From Actinomycetes bacterium (GTDB lineage Bacteria; Actinomycetota; Acidimicrobiia; Acidimicrobiales; RAAP-2): a stretch of DNA of 13,825 nt. Shown here piece by piece: positions 7,593 to 13,814 of the stretch (position 1 is its first letter; each line of letters opens with the position of its first letter). The stretch lies in contig JAJYDR010000056.1 in the NCBI GenBank assembly GCA_021777285.1, forward strand, positions 1 through 13,825, in the 5' to 3' direction. The position numbers and the translations under genes are program-made. The notes below the pieces were generated by a model that made no database searches, was not told the DNA's origin, and saw only the letters and a list, made by a program, of their open reading frames with translations.

Positions 7593-7620
7593 CGGCCCGC
7601 GCGATTCAATGATCGGGCCG
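7593..7620. promoter_or_regulatory. Inverted repeat between xis and the BTAD-type gene
   Basis: A perfect 7-bp inverted repeat CGGCCCG / CGGGCCG (7593-7599 and 7614-7620) with a 14-base spacer lies in the region separating the minus-strand xis-int pair from the plus-strand membrane regulator. The arm-to-arm distance of 21 bp is two helical turns, as for a dimeric regulator. It could control either side. A possible -10 for the plus strand is TATAGC (7697-7702), without a good -35. Confidence 0.35.
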
Positions 7621-7729
7621 AAGCACTAACACTTGGCAATCCAACTTGCAGGGTCTTACGACTTGAACAATACCTGATCAATTGGACTTTTGACCCTATA
7701 GCCCTGGCGTTATTCTTCGCGAACCACCT

Positions 7730-9373
7730 ATGAGCAAGCGAAGAATGATGGGCCGGAAAGTTGCACTCATGTGCGGTGGCTTGGCGGCGTGGGTGATCTT
7801 TCCGTCCCTGCCCTCCAGCGCCAGTACCGTTCGCTACCGTGCCTTCGACCAGATCTCCCAGTCCTACGAGATTCCTGTCACCAACCCCGCTGACCACGCC
7901 ACCTGGTCGAGTGTGGTTCTGGTCGCGTCGGCAACCCTCGACACTCGAAACCCCGACGGCAGTGGCGTGACTGCGCCCACCGGGAAGATTTATCTGTCGC
8001 TGCAGGCAAGTTCCAGCCCGGTCCAGCTCCCCCTTTCGAATCCGGATTCGGGCAACTTCTTCTCCAATATCACGCCCCTGCCGGCCTCGGCCATCAGCTA
8101 CGTAGCGAGCTCTGGCCGGCGCTATCCCGTAACGAGGGCGAACCCAGTCGATCAAACCAACAGTCCAGGGCCTCAAGACGGGCTGATCGACGCCACCTAC
8201 TACTTCACAGTGCCCCTCTCGAATCGTCGAGGAACCATCGTGATCTCGCCCTGTCGCAGCATTGGCGTCGAGTATCAGAACTTCGTCGGCGGGACGCCCG
8301 TGCCACTCGCCATCGGCGGACCGACACGCATTCCCGTTTCCTTCCCGGCACAGCTGACCGTCACGACCACGCCACGTCCACCGTCGTCGAGTTCGCAAAA
8401 CGCTGTCGCAACTCCCGCCTCGGCGCTGAACGGACTGACCACGTTGGCCGCGAGCCTGATCGTCCTCTTCACCATCGTGAGGGTGCGCAAGAGGAGGCAG
8501 CGTGTGTCGGCTCAGCCGGCCGCTGGCTCTGCTCCACCATCTCCGACGCAACCACCCAAGGCGACCTTCGGACAGCCCACCACGACACCAACGCATTCGC
8601 CCGACGCAGTGGTGTCGCAGGTCGCGCCAACCAATGTCGAAGTCGCTGACCTTGAACCGATGGAGCCACACACGGCCCTGCGAATCGACGTCTTGGGGTC
8701 GCTCGCCATCTCGCCAACCTTCGCCTCGCCAAGTGATCCCGTACGCGCGATCATCGCCTACCTCGCGATCAACAGCGATCGTGCCCACTCCCTCGACGAG
8801 ATCCAAACTGCCGTCTGGCCCCTCACCGAGAGTGGCACCGACATCAAGCGACCGGCGATGCGTAACTACATGACCGACGCCCGCAAGGTCGTAGGCGATC
8901 GACACTTGCCCACGGCTTCGGGGCGTCCCGGCTACCAGCTCGTTGACTTCGACACGGACTGGGCGCACTTCCAACGGCTTCTCGCTCAGGCCAACACGAC
9001 GTCGCCCAACACACGCGACCTGCGACGTGAAGCGCTCAACCTCGTGCGCGGGGTCCCCTTCAGCGCCGATACAACTCGTTACTTTCACTGGACCTTCACC
9101 ACCTCGGTCGTCTACAAGATGGTCGAGGCGGTGACCGACCTCGCTCATGGTCTCAGTCGGGAGCTCGTCCTCGCAGGCGATCTCGCCGGAGCGGAGTCGG
9201 CACTTCGTCAGGGACTGCTCGTGGACGAGGCCTCCCTCACCCTGTGGCAAGACCTCACTGACGTGGTCCTCGAGTCGACCAACCAGAGCCTGCTCGACCT
9301 GCACTGGCGCATGGCGAGCGCTGTCCTTCGCCCCGAGGATGTCGTCGTCCTGCGAGAGCGAGTGAACGGGTAG
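7730..9373 (+). CDS. Membrane-anchored regulator with cytoplasmic winged helix and BTAD domain
   Basis: 547 aa. Residues 1-31 form a signal peptide (basic KRRMMGRK, a hydrophobic core, then SSA). Residues 32-234 should lie outside the membrane and read as beta-rich; I recognise no family. One membrane helix spans about 235-250 and is followed by a strong stop-transfer cluster (RVRKRRQR, 251-258). A Pro/Ser/Thr-rich linker (about 259-312) leads to a SARP-like winged helix (316-405, beginning ALRIDVLGS) and a bacterial transcriptional activator domain (about 406-545, with AGDLAGAESALRQGLLVDEASLTLWQDL). The predicted topology puts the sensor outside and the DNA-binding part inside. It sits alone on the plus strand between xis and the sigma-like gene, ending 5 bp from the stop of the latter. 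A role in switching on the element in response to a surface signal is inference. Confidence 0.88.
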   Translation: MSKRRMMGRKVALMCGGLAAWVIFPSLPSSASTVRYRAFDQISQSYEIPVTNPADHATWSSVVLVASATLDTRNPDGSGVTAPTGKIYLSLQASSSPVQLPLSNPDSGNFFSNITPLPASAISYVASSGRRYPVTRANPVDQTNSPGPQDGLIDATYYFTVPLSNRRGTIVISPCRSIGVEYQNFVGGTPVPLAIGGPTRIPVSFPAQLTVTTTPRPPSSSSQNAVATPASALNGLTTLAASLIVLFTIVRVRKRRQRVSAQPAAGSAPPSPTQPPKATFGQPTTTPTHSPDAVVSQVAPTNVEVADLEPMEPHTALRIDVLGSLAISPTFASPSDPVRAIIAYLAINSDRAHSLDEIQTAVWPLTESGTDIKRPAMRNYMTDARKVVGDRHLPTASGRPGYQLVDFDTDWAHFQRLLAQANTTSPNTRDLRREALNLVRGVPFSADTTRYFHWTFTTSVVYKMVEAVTDLAHGLSRELVLAGDLAGAESALRQGLLVDEASLTLWQDLTDVVLESTNQSLLDLHWRMASAVLRPEDVVVLRERVNG

Positions 9374-9378
9374 ATCCG

Positions 9379-10149
9379 TCATCTCGACATCTCCCATCCG
9401 TCGAGGAGACGGCGGAGTCGTCGCTCTGCCCGGGCCCGACGCATGCGCAGCGCGTCGTAGGTCTCTCCGGATCTGGCCGCGAACTCGCGAAGCGTGAGGC
9501 CTCGGCCCCTCGTGGCCTCGAGAAGGCGACGCTCCTCGGCGTCGATGACACGAGCGCTCACCGCTCGACTCAGCTGGTCCTCAAGCAGGAAGGTCTCGTC
9601 GTGCGCTTCGTCGACCACGTCAACGTCGTCGATCAGTGACTCTGCGGCCACGTTACGACGGGCCATCCGATGCATCTGCGCGTCGGTTGAGCGCAGGCTG
9701 TGGCGCACGACGAAGTCAACCCTCTCACCTTCGACCAGCTCGTGGGTCCACTGCAGGGCCTCGGCGGCGTGGGCGAACACCTCAGACACCATGTCCTCGC
9801 TCGGTTGGCCCCGACCCAGGCGCCGGGCGACGCGCTCCAAATCTCGTCCGAGAGCGACGAGCGCTGGGAGTTGAAACTCGGGCTCGACGGCTGTCCATTC
9901 GAGCAGCTCTTCGAGGGCCCGTCGTTGGTCCAGGCTCCGACCCTGGAGGCGAAGGACCCACTCCAGGGCGTTCGAGGCGCCGGACAGGTCGAGGCAGTAG
10001 TGCTCGAGCTTGGCCATAAGCGCCCGGCCCGAGGATCCCGCGGAGCGAGCCCCCAGGTCGGTTACCAACAGGGACATGAATGTGGGTGTGTAGTTCATGT
10101 CGGCAGAGGACCAATATGAATTCACGACTTCGCACCCAAGGTTCGTCAT
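9379..10149 (-). CDS. Sigma-region-4-like helix-turn-helix protein, downstream of rep
   Basis: 256 aa from the ATG at 10149; later in-frame ATGs at 10098 and 10077 have no better ribosome site. The last 50 residues (about 206-256: ERRLLEATRGRGLTLREFAARSG, then YDALRMRRARAERRLRRLL) match the region-4 HTH of sigma-70-type factors, including the basic recognition helix. I see no region 2 (-10 recognition), so it may act as a DNA-binding regulator rather than a true sigma factor. The rest is helical and acidic. It follows rep on the same strand after a 73-bp gap full of palindromes, and is convergent with the BTAD-type gene. In AICEs this position often holds an activator or repressor of replication and excision genes; that assignment is inference. 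Confidence 0.78.
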   Translation of the reverse strand: MTNLGCEVVNSYWSSADMNYTPTFMSLLVTDLGARSAGSSGRALMAKLEHYCLDLSGASNALEWVLRLQGRSLDQRRALEELLEWTAVEPEFQLPALVALGRDLERVARRLGRGQPSEDMVSEVFAHAAEALQWTHELVEGERVDFVVRHSLRSTDAQMHRMARRNVAAESLIDDVDVVDEAHDETFLLEDQLSRAVSARVIDAEERRLLEATRGRGLTLREFAARSGETYDALRMRRARAERRLRRLLDGWEMSR

Positions 10150-10164
10150 GTGAACTCACAATCC

Positions 10165-10174
10165 GTGCCGGCAC
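10165..10174. promoter_or_regulatory. 10-bp palindrome ahead of the sigma-like gene
   Basis: GTGCCGGCAC is a perfect palindrome lying 16 bases upstream of the ATG at 10149. It is the first member of a cluster of dyad symmetries that runs to 10250. At this distance a bound protein would block translation start or transcription of the sigma-like gene, so an operator is plausible. Confidence 0.4.
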
Positions 10175-10196
10175 TGGTGTTTCGACCACCTCGGCG

Positions 10197-10250
10197 GTCG
10201 GTTACCGACATCTCATGACGTGTCATGACGGATCACCAAAACCGTCATGA
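10197..10250. repeat. Cluster of nested inverted repeats at the rep stop codon
   Basis: Three dyads are packed in 54 bp. GTCGGT-T-ACCGAC is at 10197-10209. CATGAC-GT-GTCATG is at 10214-10227. TCATGACGG and CCGTCATGA (9-bp perfect arms, 10-base spacer) are at 10223-10231 and 10242-10250. The second and third share the TCATG core at 10223-10227 and so cannot both extrude at once. The rep TGA stop (10223-10225) is inside the shared part. It could be a regulator array, a transcript hairpin, or part of a rolling-circle origin next to rep. Confidence 0.55.
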
Positions 10251-11575
10251 TCGGCGCCGCGACGCGCTTCGAAAGCCTCCTCGCGCAGTTCGCGCTGCAT
10301 GGCGAAGAGGACCTCGGCCCACGCGCTCGAACGGGGGTCGTCATATCCCCGGCCCTCGTAGTGGAACGTCCCCGCCAGCGACGTGACCCCGCTGGAAGCA
10401 ACCATGAAGGACGTTCGGGCTTCTCGCAGTTCGCGAAAGGTCGTAGAGTAGCCGCGTGACTTTGTGATCAGTTGGCCGGTGAAGCCGAGGGCGTGGGCGT
10501 GGTCGCGCAGTCGCAGGTGCGCCAGTTCCGACCTCCCCCCGAGGTCCCAGGCGGCGAGGGCGAGGCGGCGAACGTGGGGATCGCCGACCACGGAAACGAT
10601 CTGGCGACGGGAGCGAAACCGACGAGCCAACTCGCTTCGCCCACCCGTCGTCTTGGTGGCGTACTTCGCGATGTAGGACGACACCCTGGGCGCGCCACTG
10701 GGTTCACTCACCAGGTCGCGGATGTCCATGATCGTCCCCCAGCGCAGTTCCCGACTGCGTAGATCAGTCACGCTCGCTCGTCGCACCGCGCGACGGATCA
10801 CTTCGGCCAGCAACTCACTGGTGATCCACGACGGAGGCTCCGATATGGCGCCCTCGGGCCCGTCAACACGAAGGATGACGTGAAGGTGCACGAGACCGCG
10901 GCGCTGGACCTCGGCGACCTTGAGATAGTGCAACTGGGCCGCGCGGCGCAGCCTGACCTGGTTGAGCCCGCCCGCCTCCGCGAGGAGGCGCCGGATGAGC
11001 TGCACCGTGTTGTTCCAGAGGCGCGAGACGTGGGCGTTCCAGAGGACCGCGCCGTCGTAGTCAAAAAACTCCGGGCGCAGGGGCTTGCCCAGAACTGGAT
11101 CGTCGAGCTCGTGGCGTTGGGTGCAGACGGGTACGTGCGCGTGAGTCTCCTGCGATGCGCGTTCGAAGAAATCCCTCGAAGCGTCGCCGAAAGTTCTCGA
11201 GATTGCGCCATCCGTCGATTCGCGAAGAGGATCTCGTCTGACGACGCATCCGCCGCTCGCAGTGATCGTGTGCACTGAACCGAATGACGGCGCGGTGAGC
11301 GTAACGAAGAGACGAGGGTGCGAAGCGACCGACGCCGGCGTGCCCTTGCCTCCAATCAGACCCGTCGAGACCAGGATCCACGCGTCCGCCCGATACAGAT
11401 ACGCGCACGCCGGACACACCACTTCGCGACGGTCCTTGCAGGCGACGAGGAGCCTCTTGGAGTTCACTTCACCGGTCTCGGTGCTTACCACTTCGCCCGT
11501 CAAGCGAATCGGGTGCGAGCAGTTCCTTGCGAGATCGATCTCTCGCACCAGAGCGAGTCGCTCTTCCGCGTTCAC
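10223..11575 (-). CDS. RepSA-like replication initiator
   Basis: 450 aa from a GTG at 11575 whose GTGA overlaps the tra stop codon; the frame extends 69 codons further into tra but that part is Gly/Pro/Arg-rich shadow. The N-terminus has a probable zinc knuckle (Cys19, Cys46, Cys54-x-x-Cys57). The RepSA signature follows: HPRLFVTLTAPSFGSVHT, then a segment ending AVLWNAHVSRLWNNT. The HUH motif is His230-Leu-His232 in LVHLHVILRVDGP, and motif 3 is SSYIAKYATK with Tyr301 and Lys304. The protein should nick the origin and start replication, as RepSA does in pSAM2-type AICEs. Overlap with tra implies coupled translation. The coding sequence ends inside the palindrome cluster at 10214-10250. Confidence 0.93.
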   Translation of the reverse strand: MNAEERLALVREIDLARNCSHPIRLTGEVVSTETGEVNSKRLLVACKDRREVVCPACAYLYRADAWILVSTGLIGGKGTPASVASHPRLFVTLTAPSFGSVHTITASGGCVVRRDPLRESTDGAISRTFGDASRDFFERASQETHAHVPVCTQRHELDDPVLGKPLRPEFFDYDGAVLWNAHVSRLWNNTVQLIRRLLAEAGGLNQVRLRRAAQLHYLKVAEVQRRGLVHLHVILRVDGPEGAISEPPSWITSELLAEVIRRAVRRASVTDLRSRELRWGTIMDIRDLVSEPSGAPRVSSYIAKYATKTTGGRSELARRFRSRRQIVSVVGDPHVRRLALAAWDLGGRSELAHLRLRDHAHALGFTGQLITKSRGYSTTFRELREARTSFMVASSGVTSLAGTFHYEGRGYDDPRSSAWAEVLFAMQRELREEAFEARRGADHDGFGDPS

Positions 11576-12867
11576 GACGACGTCCGCAGCCGAAGGGCCC
11601 GGTCCGCCAGGCTGTCGATCTCCTCGTCCGACAAGTACGGCGTCATGATCAGCACGGGGACGCCGCCCTCGGCGAGGAGATAGCCGATGCCCCGGGTCGA
11701 GGGGTCGATTGTCGACGCCGAGAAACCCTGCTGGGCCCATCCCTGGCCGAGGATGGTGTCCGACGCATCGGTACTGGTGCAACGCATCGCCAGGCGAAAC
11801 GAGAAGAGGTCGCGGATCCAGGTCGGGACCACCTCGTGGCTGGGTTTCTGGGTCGCTGCCACGACGATGATGCCGGCGGCTCGACCGCGCGATACGAGGT
11901 CGCGCAGCAGTTCGGCGAAGCGGTCGCGGGTTTCCTTCTTGCCGCCACGCAGGTAGAAGGCGAGCTCGTCGACGACGAGCAGGTGCAGGCCCTCGTTCTG
12001 GGCTCGCGTGATCTTGCGCTGACGGGTCGCCGCGAGCACCTGGTAGCGAAAGTCCATGATCTGGCGAAGGCCTTCGAGAGCGGCCACCGCCTCGTCCTGA
12101 TCCGCTCCGACAAATCGGTCAGCGACGTCCGCCCAAGCGGCGAGTTCCACCTGCTTGCCATCCAGCAGGGTGAGGCCCACCGACGGGTCGAGCGCGGCAG
12201 CGGCGATGATCGTGGAAAGCGCCACCGACTTACCGGATCCTGGCTCGCCGCCGATCAGCAAGTTGTGCTCGGGCAGGCCGATCTGAACCGCGAGGCCGTC
12301 TTGGCCGACGCCGAAATACACCGGCTCCCAGAGCGACGTCTCGTGAAGTTTCGTGAGAGGTGAAGCGAACTCTCGAGGGAAGGCGTTCGATCGAATCACC
12401 ACGATCTCGACGTAGCGGGCGTTCTGAGGGATGACCTTTACCCGAACTTCACGTACTCCGAGTGCAGCAGCGAGTTCGGGCGCCCGATTCTTCATGACGG
12501 CAAAATGCAGCCCCATGGGAAGCGAGACCAGAAAGCGATAGCCGACGGGGATCTTGGCTGAACGAACGACCTTGGGGATCCGGCCCGACCGGCCAACGAT
12601 GGCGCAATGCCACAGCCCCATATGCAGCCAGAGGCGGGCGTGGTTCTCCCTGATCTGATTCGAGAGCCGCTCGCGAAGTTCGGGGCGAAGGAACCAGAGG
12701 GCCAGGCCCACTGCACCGACGAGCAATGGCCCACTAGGCCCTAGACGCCTCGAAAGGGATAGCGCGAGGAGGAGACCAACTGCAATTGAGAGCTCGACGC
12801 GGCGCCCCTGGATGTAGATACCCATCCAGGGGCGACGCTCGAACGCGGAGGATCCGCCGTTACGCAC
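11572..12867 (-). CDS. FtsK/SpoIIIE-like conjugative DNA translocase (TraSA type)
   Basis: 431 aa from a GTG at 12867 with GGGGG five bases upstream; an in-frame ATG at 12825 has no ribosome site. Two membrane helices lie near the N-terminus (about 24-39 and 45-60). The motor domain has Walker A GGEPGSGKS (206-214, Lys213) and Walker B LHLLVVDE (Asp300-Glu301), followed by the family segments RDLVSRGRAAGI and ATQKPS. This single protein moves double-stranded DNA between mycelial cells in actinobacterial conjugation. The C-terminus stops soon after the motor, with no clear winged helix of the kind that reads clt repeats in larger Tra proteins. It overlaps the small membrane gene upstream by 8 bp and rep downstream by 4 bp. 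Confidence 0.93.
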   Translation of the reverse strand: MRNGGSSAFERRPWMGIYIQGRRVELSIAVGLLLALSLSRRLGPSGPLLVGAVGLALWFLRPELRERLSNQIRENHARLWLHMGLWHCAIVGRSGRIPKVVRSAKIPVGYRFLVSLPMGLHFAVMKNRAPELAAALGVREVRVKVIPQNARYVEIVVIRSNAFPREFASPLTKLHETSLWEPVYFGVGQDGLAVQIGLPEHNLLIGGEPGSGKSVALSTIIAAAALDPSVGLTLLDGKQVELAAWADVADRFVGADQDEAVAALEGLRQIMDFRYQVLAATRQRKITRAQNEGLHLLVVDELAFYLRGGKKETRDRFAELLRDLVSRGRAAGIIVVAATQKPSHEVVPTWIRDLFSFRLAMRCTSTDASDTILGQGWAQQGFSASTIDPSTRGIGYLLAEGGVPVLIMTPYLSDEEIDSLADRALRLRTSS

Positions 12868-13003
12868 GCTGGCCCCCGTTTCGCCGGCTCCACATCCACC
12901 AAGCGCCCGCGCCGAGCACGGCGAGCCCCATATGGGTAAGCGCCCACGCGAGGACGAACTGAACCAGAGTGGCAACGACGAGGAAGACGAGGAGCCGGCC
13001 CAC
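12860..13003 (-). CDS. 47-aa membrane protein upstream of tra
   Basis: A very short gene, supported by tight packing. Its GTG start (13003-13001) shares one base with the TAG stop of the upstream gene (TAGTG), and its TAA stop (12862-12860) lies inside the start of tra, an 8-bp overlap that includes the tra GTG. The product has a hydrophobic helix at residues 4-22 (LLVFLVVATLVQFVLAWAL), a short turn THMG, a second helix near 27-38 (LAVLGAGAWWMW) and a basic tail (SRRNGGQRA). Small membrane (Spd-like) proteins next to tra are usual in Streptomyces-type conjugative elements and help spread DNA through the mycelium; I infer a role at the membrane together with Tra. Confidence 0.72.
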   Translation of the reverse strand: MGRLLVFLVVATLVQFVLAWALTHMGLAVLGAGAWWMWSRRNGGQRA

Positions 13004-13314
13004 TACGCGCCGACCTTCACGGCCTCGACGCGGTCAGCACGAAAACTGACCCCGTGGTTCGTGCCAACCTCCCAGGTGCTCGCGACCAGGTTCGTCACCT
13101 TCACGAGGGTGAACTCGGCGAGACCCTTGGGCTCTCCCGCCACCTTCACGGTGATCGAGTCCTTGATTCCCGTGCCAGCCGCGAAGAGCGGCACGTTGAA
13201 CAGTGCGACGCCGTTCTCGTCCAACTTCGGTGCCCTGGTCTCGTAGTCGAGGACGGGTTCAGCGGGTCCAGCGGCCGCAAACTTCACGGTGGTCGTGTCG
13301 ATGGGCAGTCTCAT
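13003..13314 (-). CDS. Conserved AICE protein of unknown function, first gene of the transfer operon
   Basis: 103 aa from the ATG at 13314, which has a strong AAGGAG four bases upstream; an upstream in-frame start at 13344 is not needed. The sequence (MRLPIDTTTVKF near the start, VLDYETRAPKLDENGVALFNV, ITVKVAGEPKG, then a basic TNHGVSFRADRVEAV end) resembles a family that I know from actinobacterial conjugative elements, where it sits just ahead of FtsK-like tra genes. It is beta-rich and about the size of phage-type single-stranded DNA-binding proteins; an OB-fold ssDNA-binding role next to a rolling-circle Rep is possible but unproven. The stop overlaps the next start (TAGTG). Confidence 0.82.
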   Translation of the reverse strand: MRLPIDTTTVKFAAAGPAEPVLDYETRAPKLDENGVALFNVPLFAAGTGIKDSITVKVAGEPKGLAEFTLVKVTNLVASTWEVGTNHGVSFRADRVEAVKVGA

Positions 13315-13328
13315 GTCTCTCCTTACGA

Positions 13329-13347
13329 GGGATGAGACATTCATCCC
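13329..13347. promoter_or_regulatory. Operator candidate ahead of the transfer operon
   Basis: A perfect 7-bp inverted repeat GGGATGA / TCATCCC (13329-13335 and 13341-13347, 5-base spacer) lies 14-33 bp upstream of the first gene of the tra-rep operon, just beyond its ribosome binding site. Transfer operons of AICEs are kept silent by repressors such as GntR-type KorSA, and a palindrome at this place fits such a site. No repressor gene is identified in the window. Confidence 0.45.
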
Positions 13348-13570
13348 CCATAGGAATAGGACGTTTTCTGGCCTCTTTCGAACACAATGTTTCGTGAGAG
13401 CTCGGCAGATTCCTCTCGACAGGACTCACGTCGGGGATTCTGGGGATCACACACTTGGCCCGATGGGCCGACCGCGCGCTACGCGCCGGTCAGCCCCGGG
13501 CGAGGAGCCGATGGGTCGTACAACGGCTCCGAGTCGATCGGTGATGAACTGTTCTCTACGTCTTCAAGCA

Positions 13571-13735
13571 ATGACCACGCACGATGCCGCTTCCGTAGCT
13601 GAACATCTGCGCCTCGATGAGCTTTCGCGATCCCGGATACGTCATCTTGCTTCTGGCGGACTTCGCCTGCAAGCCTCAGGTGTGGCACTACTGATCGCGG
13701 GATCGGTCATGTTGACGTCCCCTGAAGTGGTGTAA
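13571..13735 (+). pseudogene. Short membrane ORF, probably cut by the insertion sequence
   Basis: 54 aa from an ATG at 13571 without a clear ribosome site; the frame is open further upstream, but that part is Arg/Pro/Ser-rich and not protein-like. The product has an amphipathic, charged N-terminal half (about 9-26) and one hydrophobic helix (about 33-49, ASGVALLIAGSVML). Such a helix normally continues into more protein. The last codons (CCTGAAGTGGTGTAA) look like the terminal sequence of a mobile element, so the stop codon may be supplied by the insertion. The gene is divergent from the transfer operon. Its identity is unknown. Confidence 0.35.
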
Positions 13736-13765
13736 TTTACCCGGTCCTTCGTGAAGACGGGCCAC

Positions 13766-13814
13766 CGGAGTATTTCTTGATGTGTCCATAGCAAGGCACG
13801 AAAGGAATACTCCG
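13766..13814 (+). promoter_or_regulatory. Hairpin that buries the transposase ribosome binding site
   Basis: The left arm 13766-13778 and right arm 13802-13814 form a 13-bp stem (12 Watson-Crick pairs and one G-U) with a 23-base loop. The right arm contains the Shine-Dalgarno AAGGA (13802-13806) and ends at the base before the ATG at 13815. In a transcript entering from outside, the stem would form and hide the ribosome site; a transcript starting within the loop would lack the left arm and be translated. This is the same logic as the protection of transposase genes against read-through in IS10 and similar elements. Confidence 0.55.

Noticed and set aside
7460..9397. 645-codon open frame on the minus strand
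   Set aside because: It is antisense to the whole BTAD-type gene, has no family signature and a low-complexity Gly/Arg/Asp/Val composition typical of a shadow frame in GC-rich DNA; the plus-strand product has clear domains.
11576..11782. N-terminal extension of rep into tra
   Set aside because: The 69 extra residues are Gly/Pro/Arg-rich shadow of tra; the GTG at 11575 overlapping the tra stop gives the expected family start.
11527..12363. 278-codon plus-strand frame
   Set aside because: It is antisense to the tra motor domain, which has intact Walker motifs; the frame is rich in Arg, Gly, Ala and Asp without recognisable motifs.
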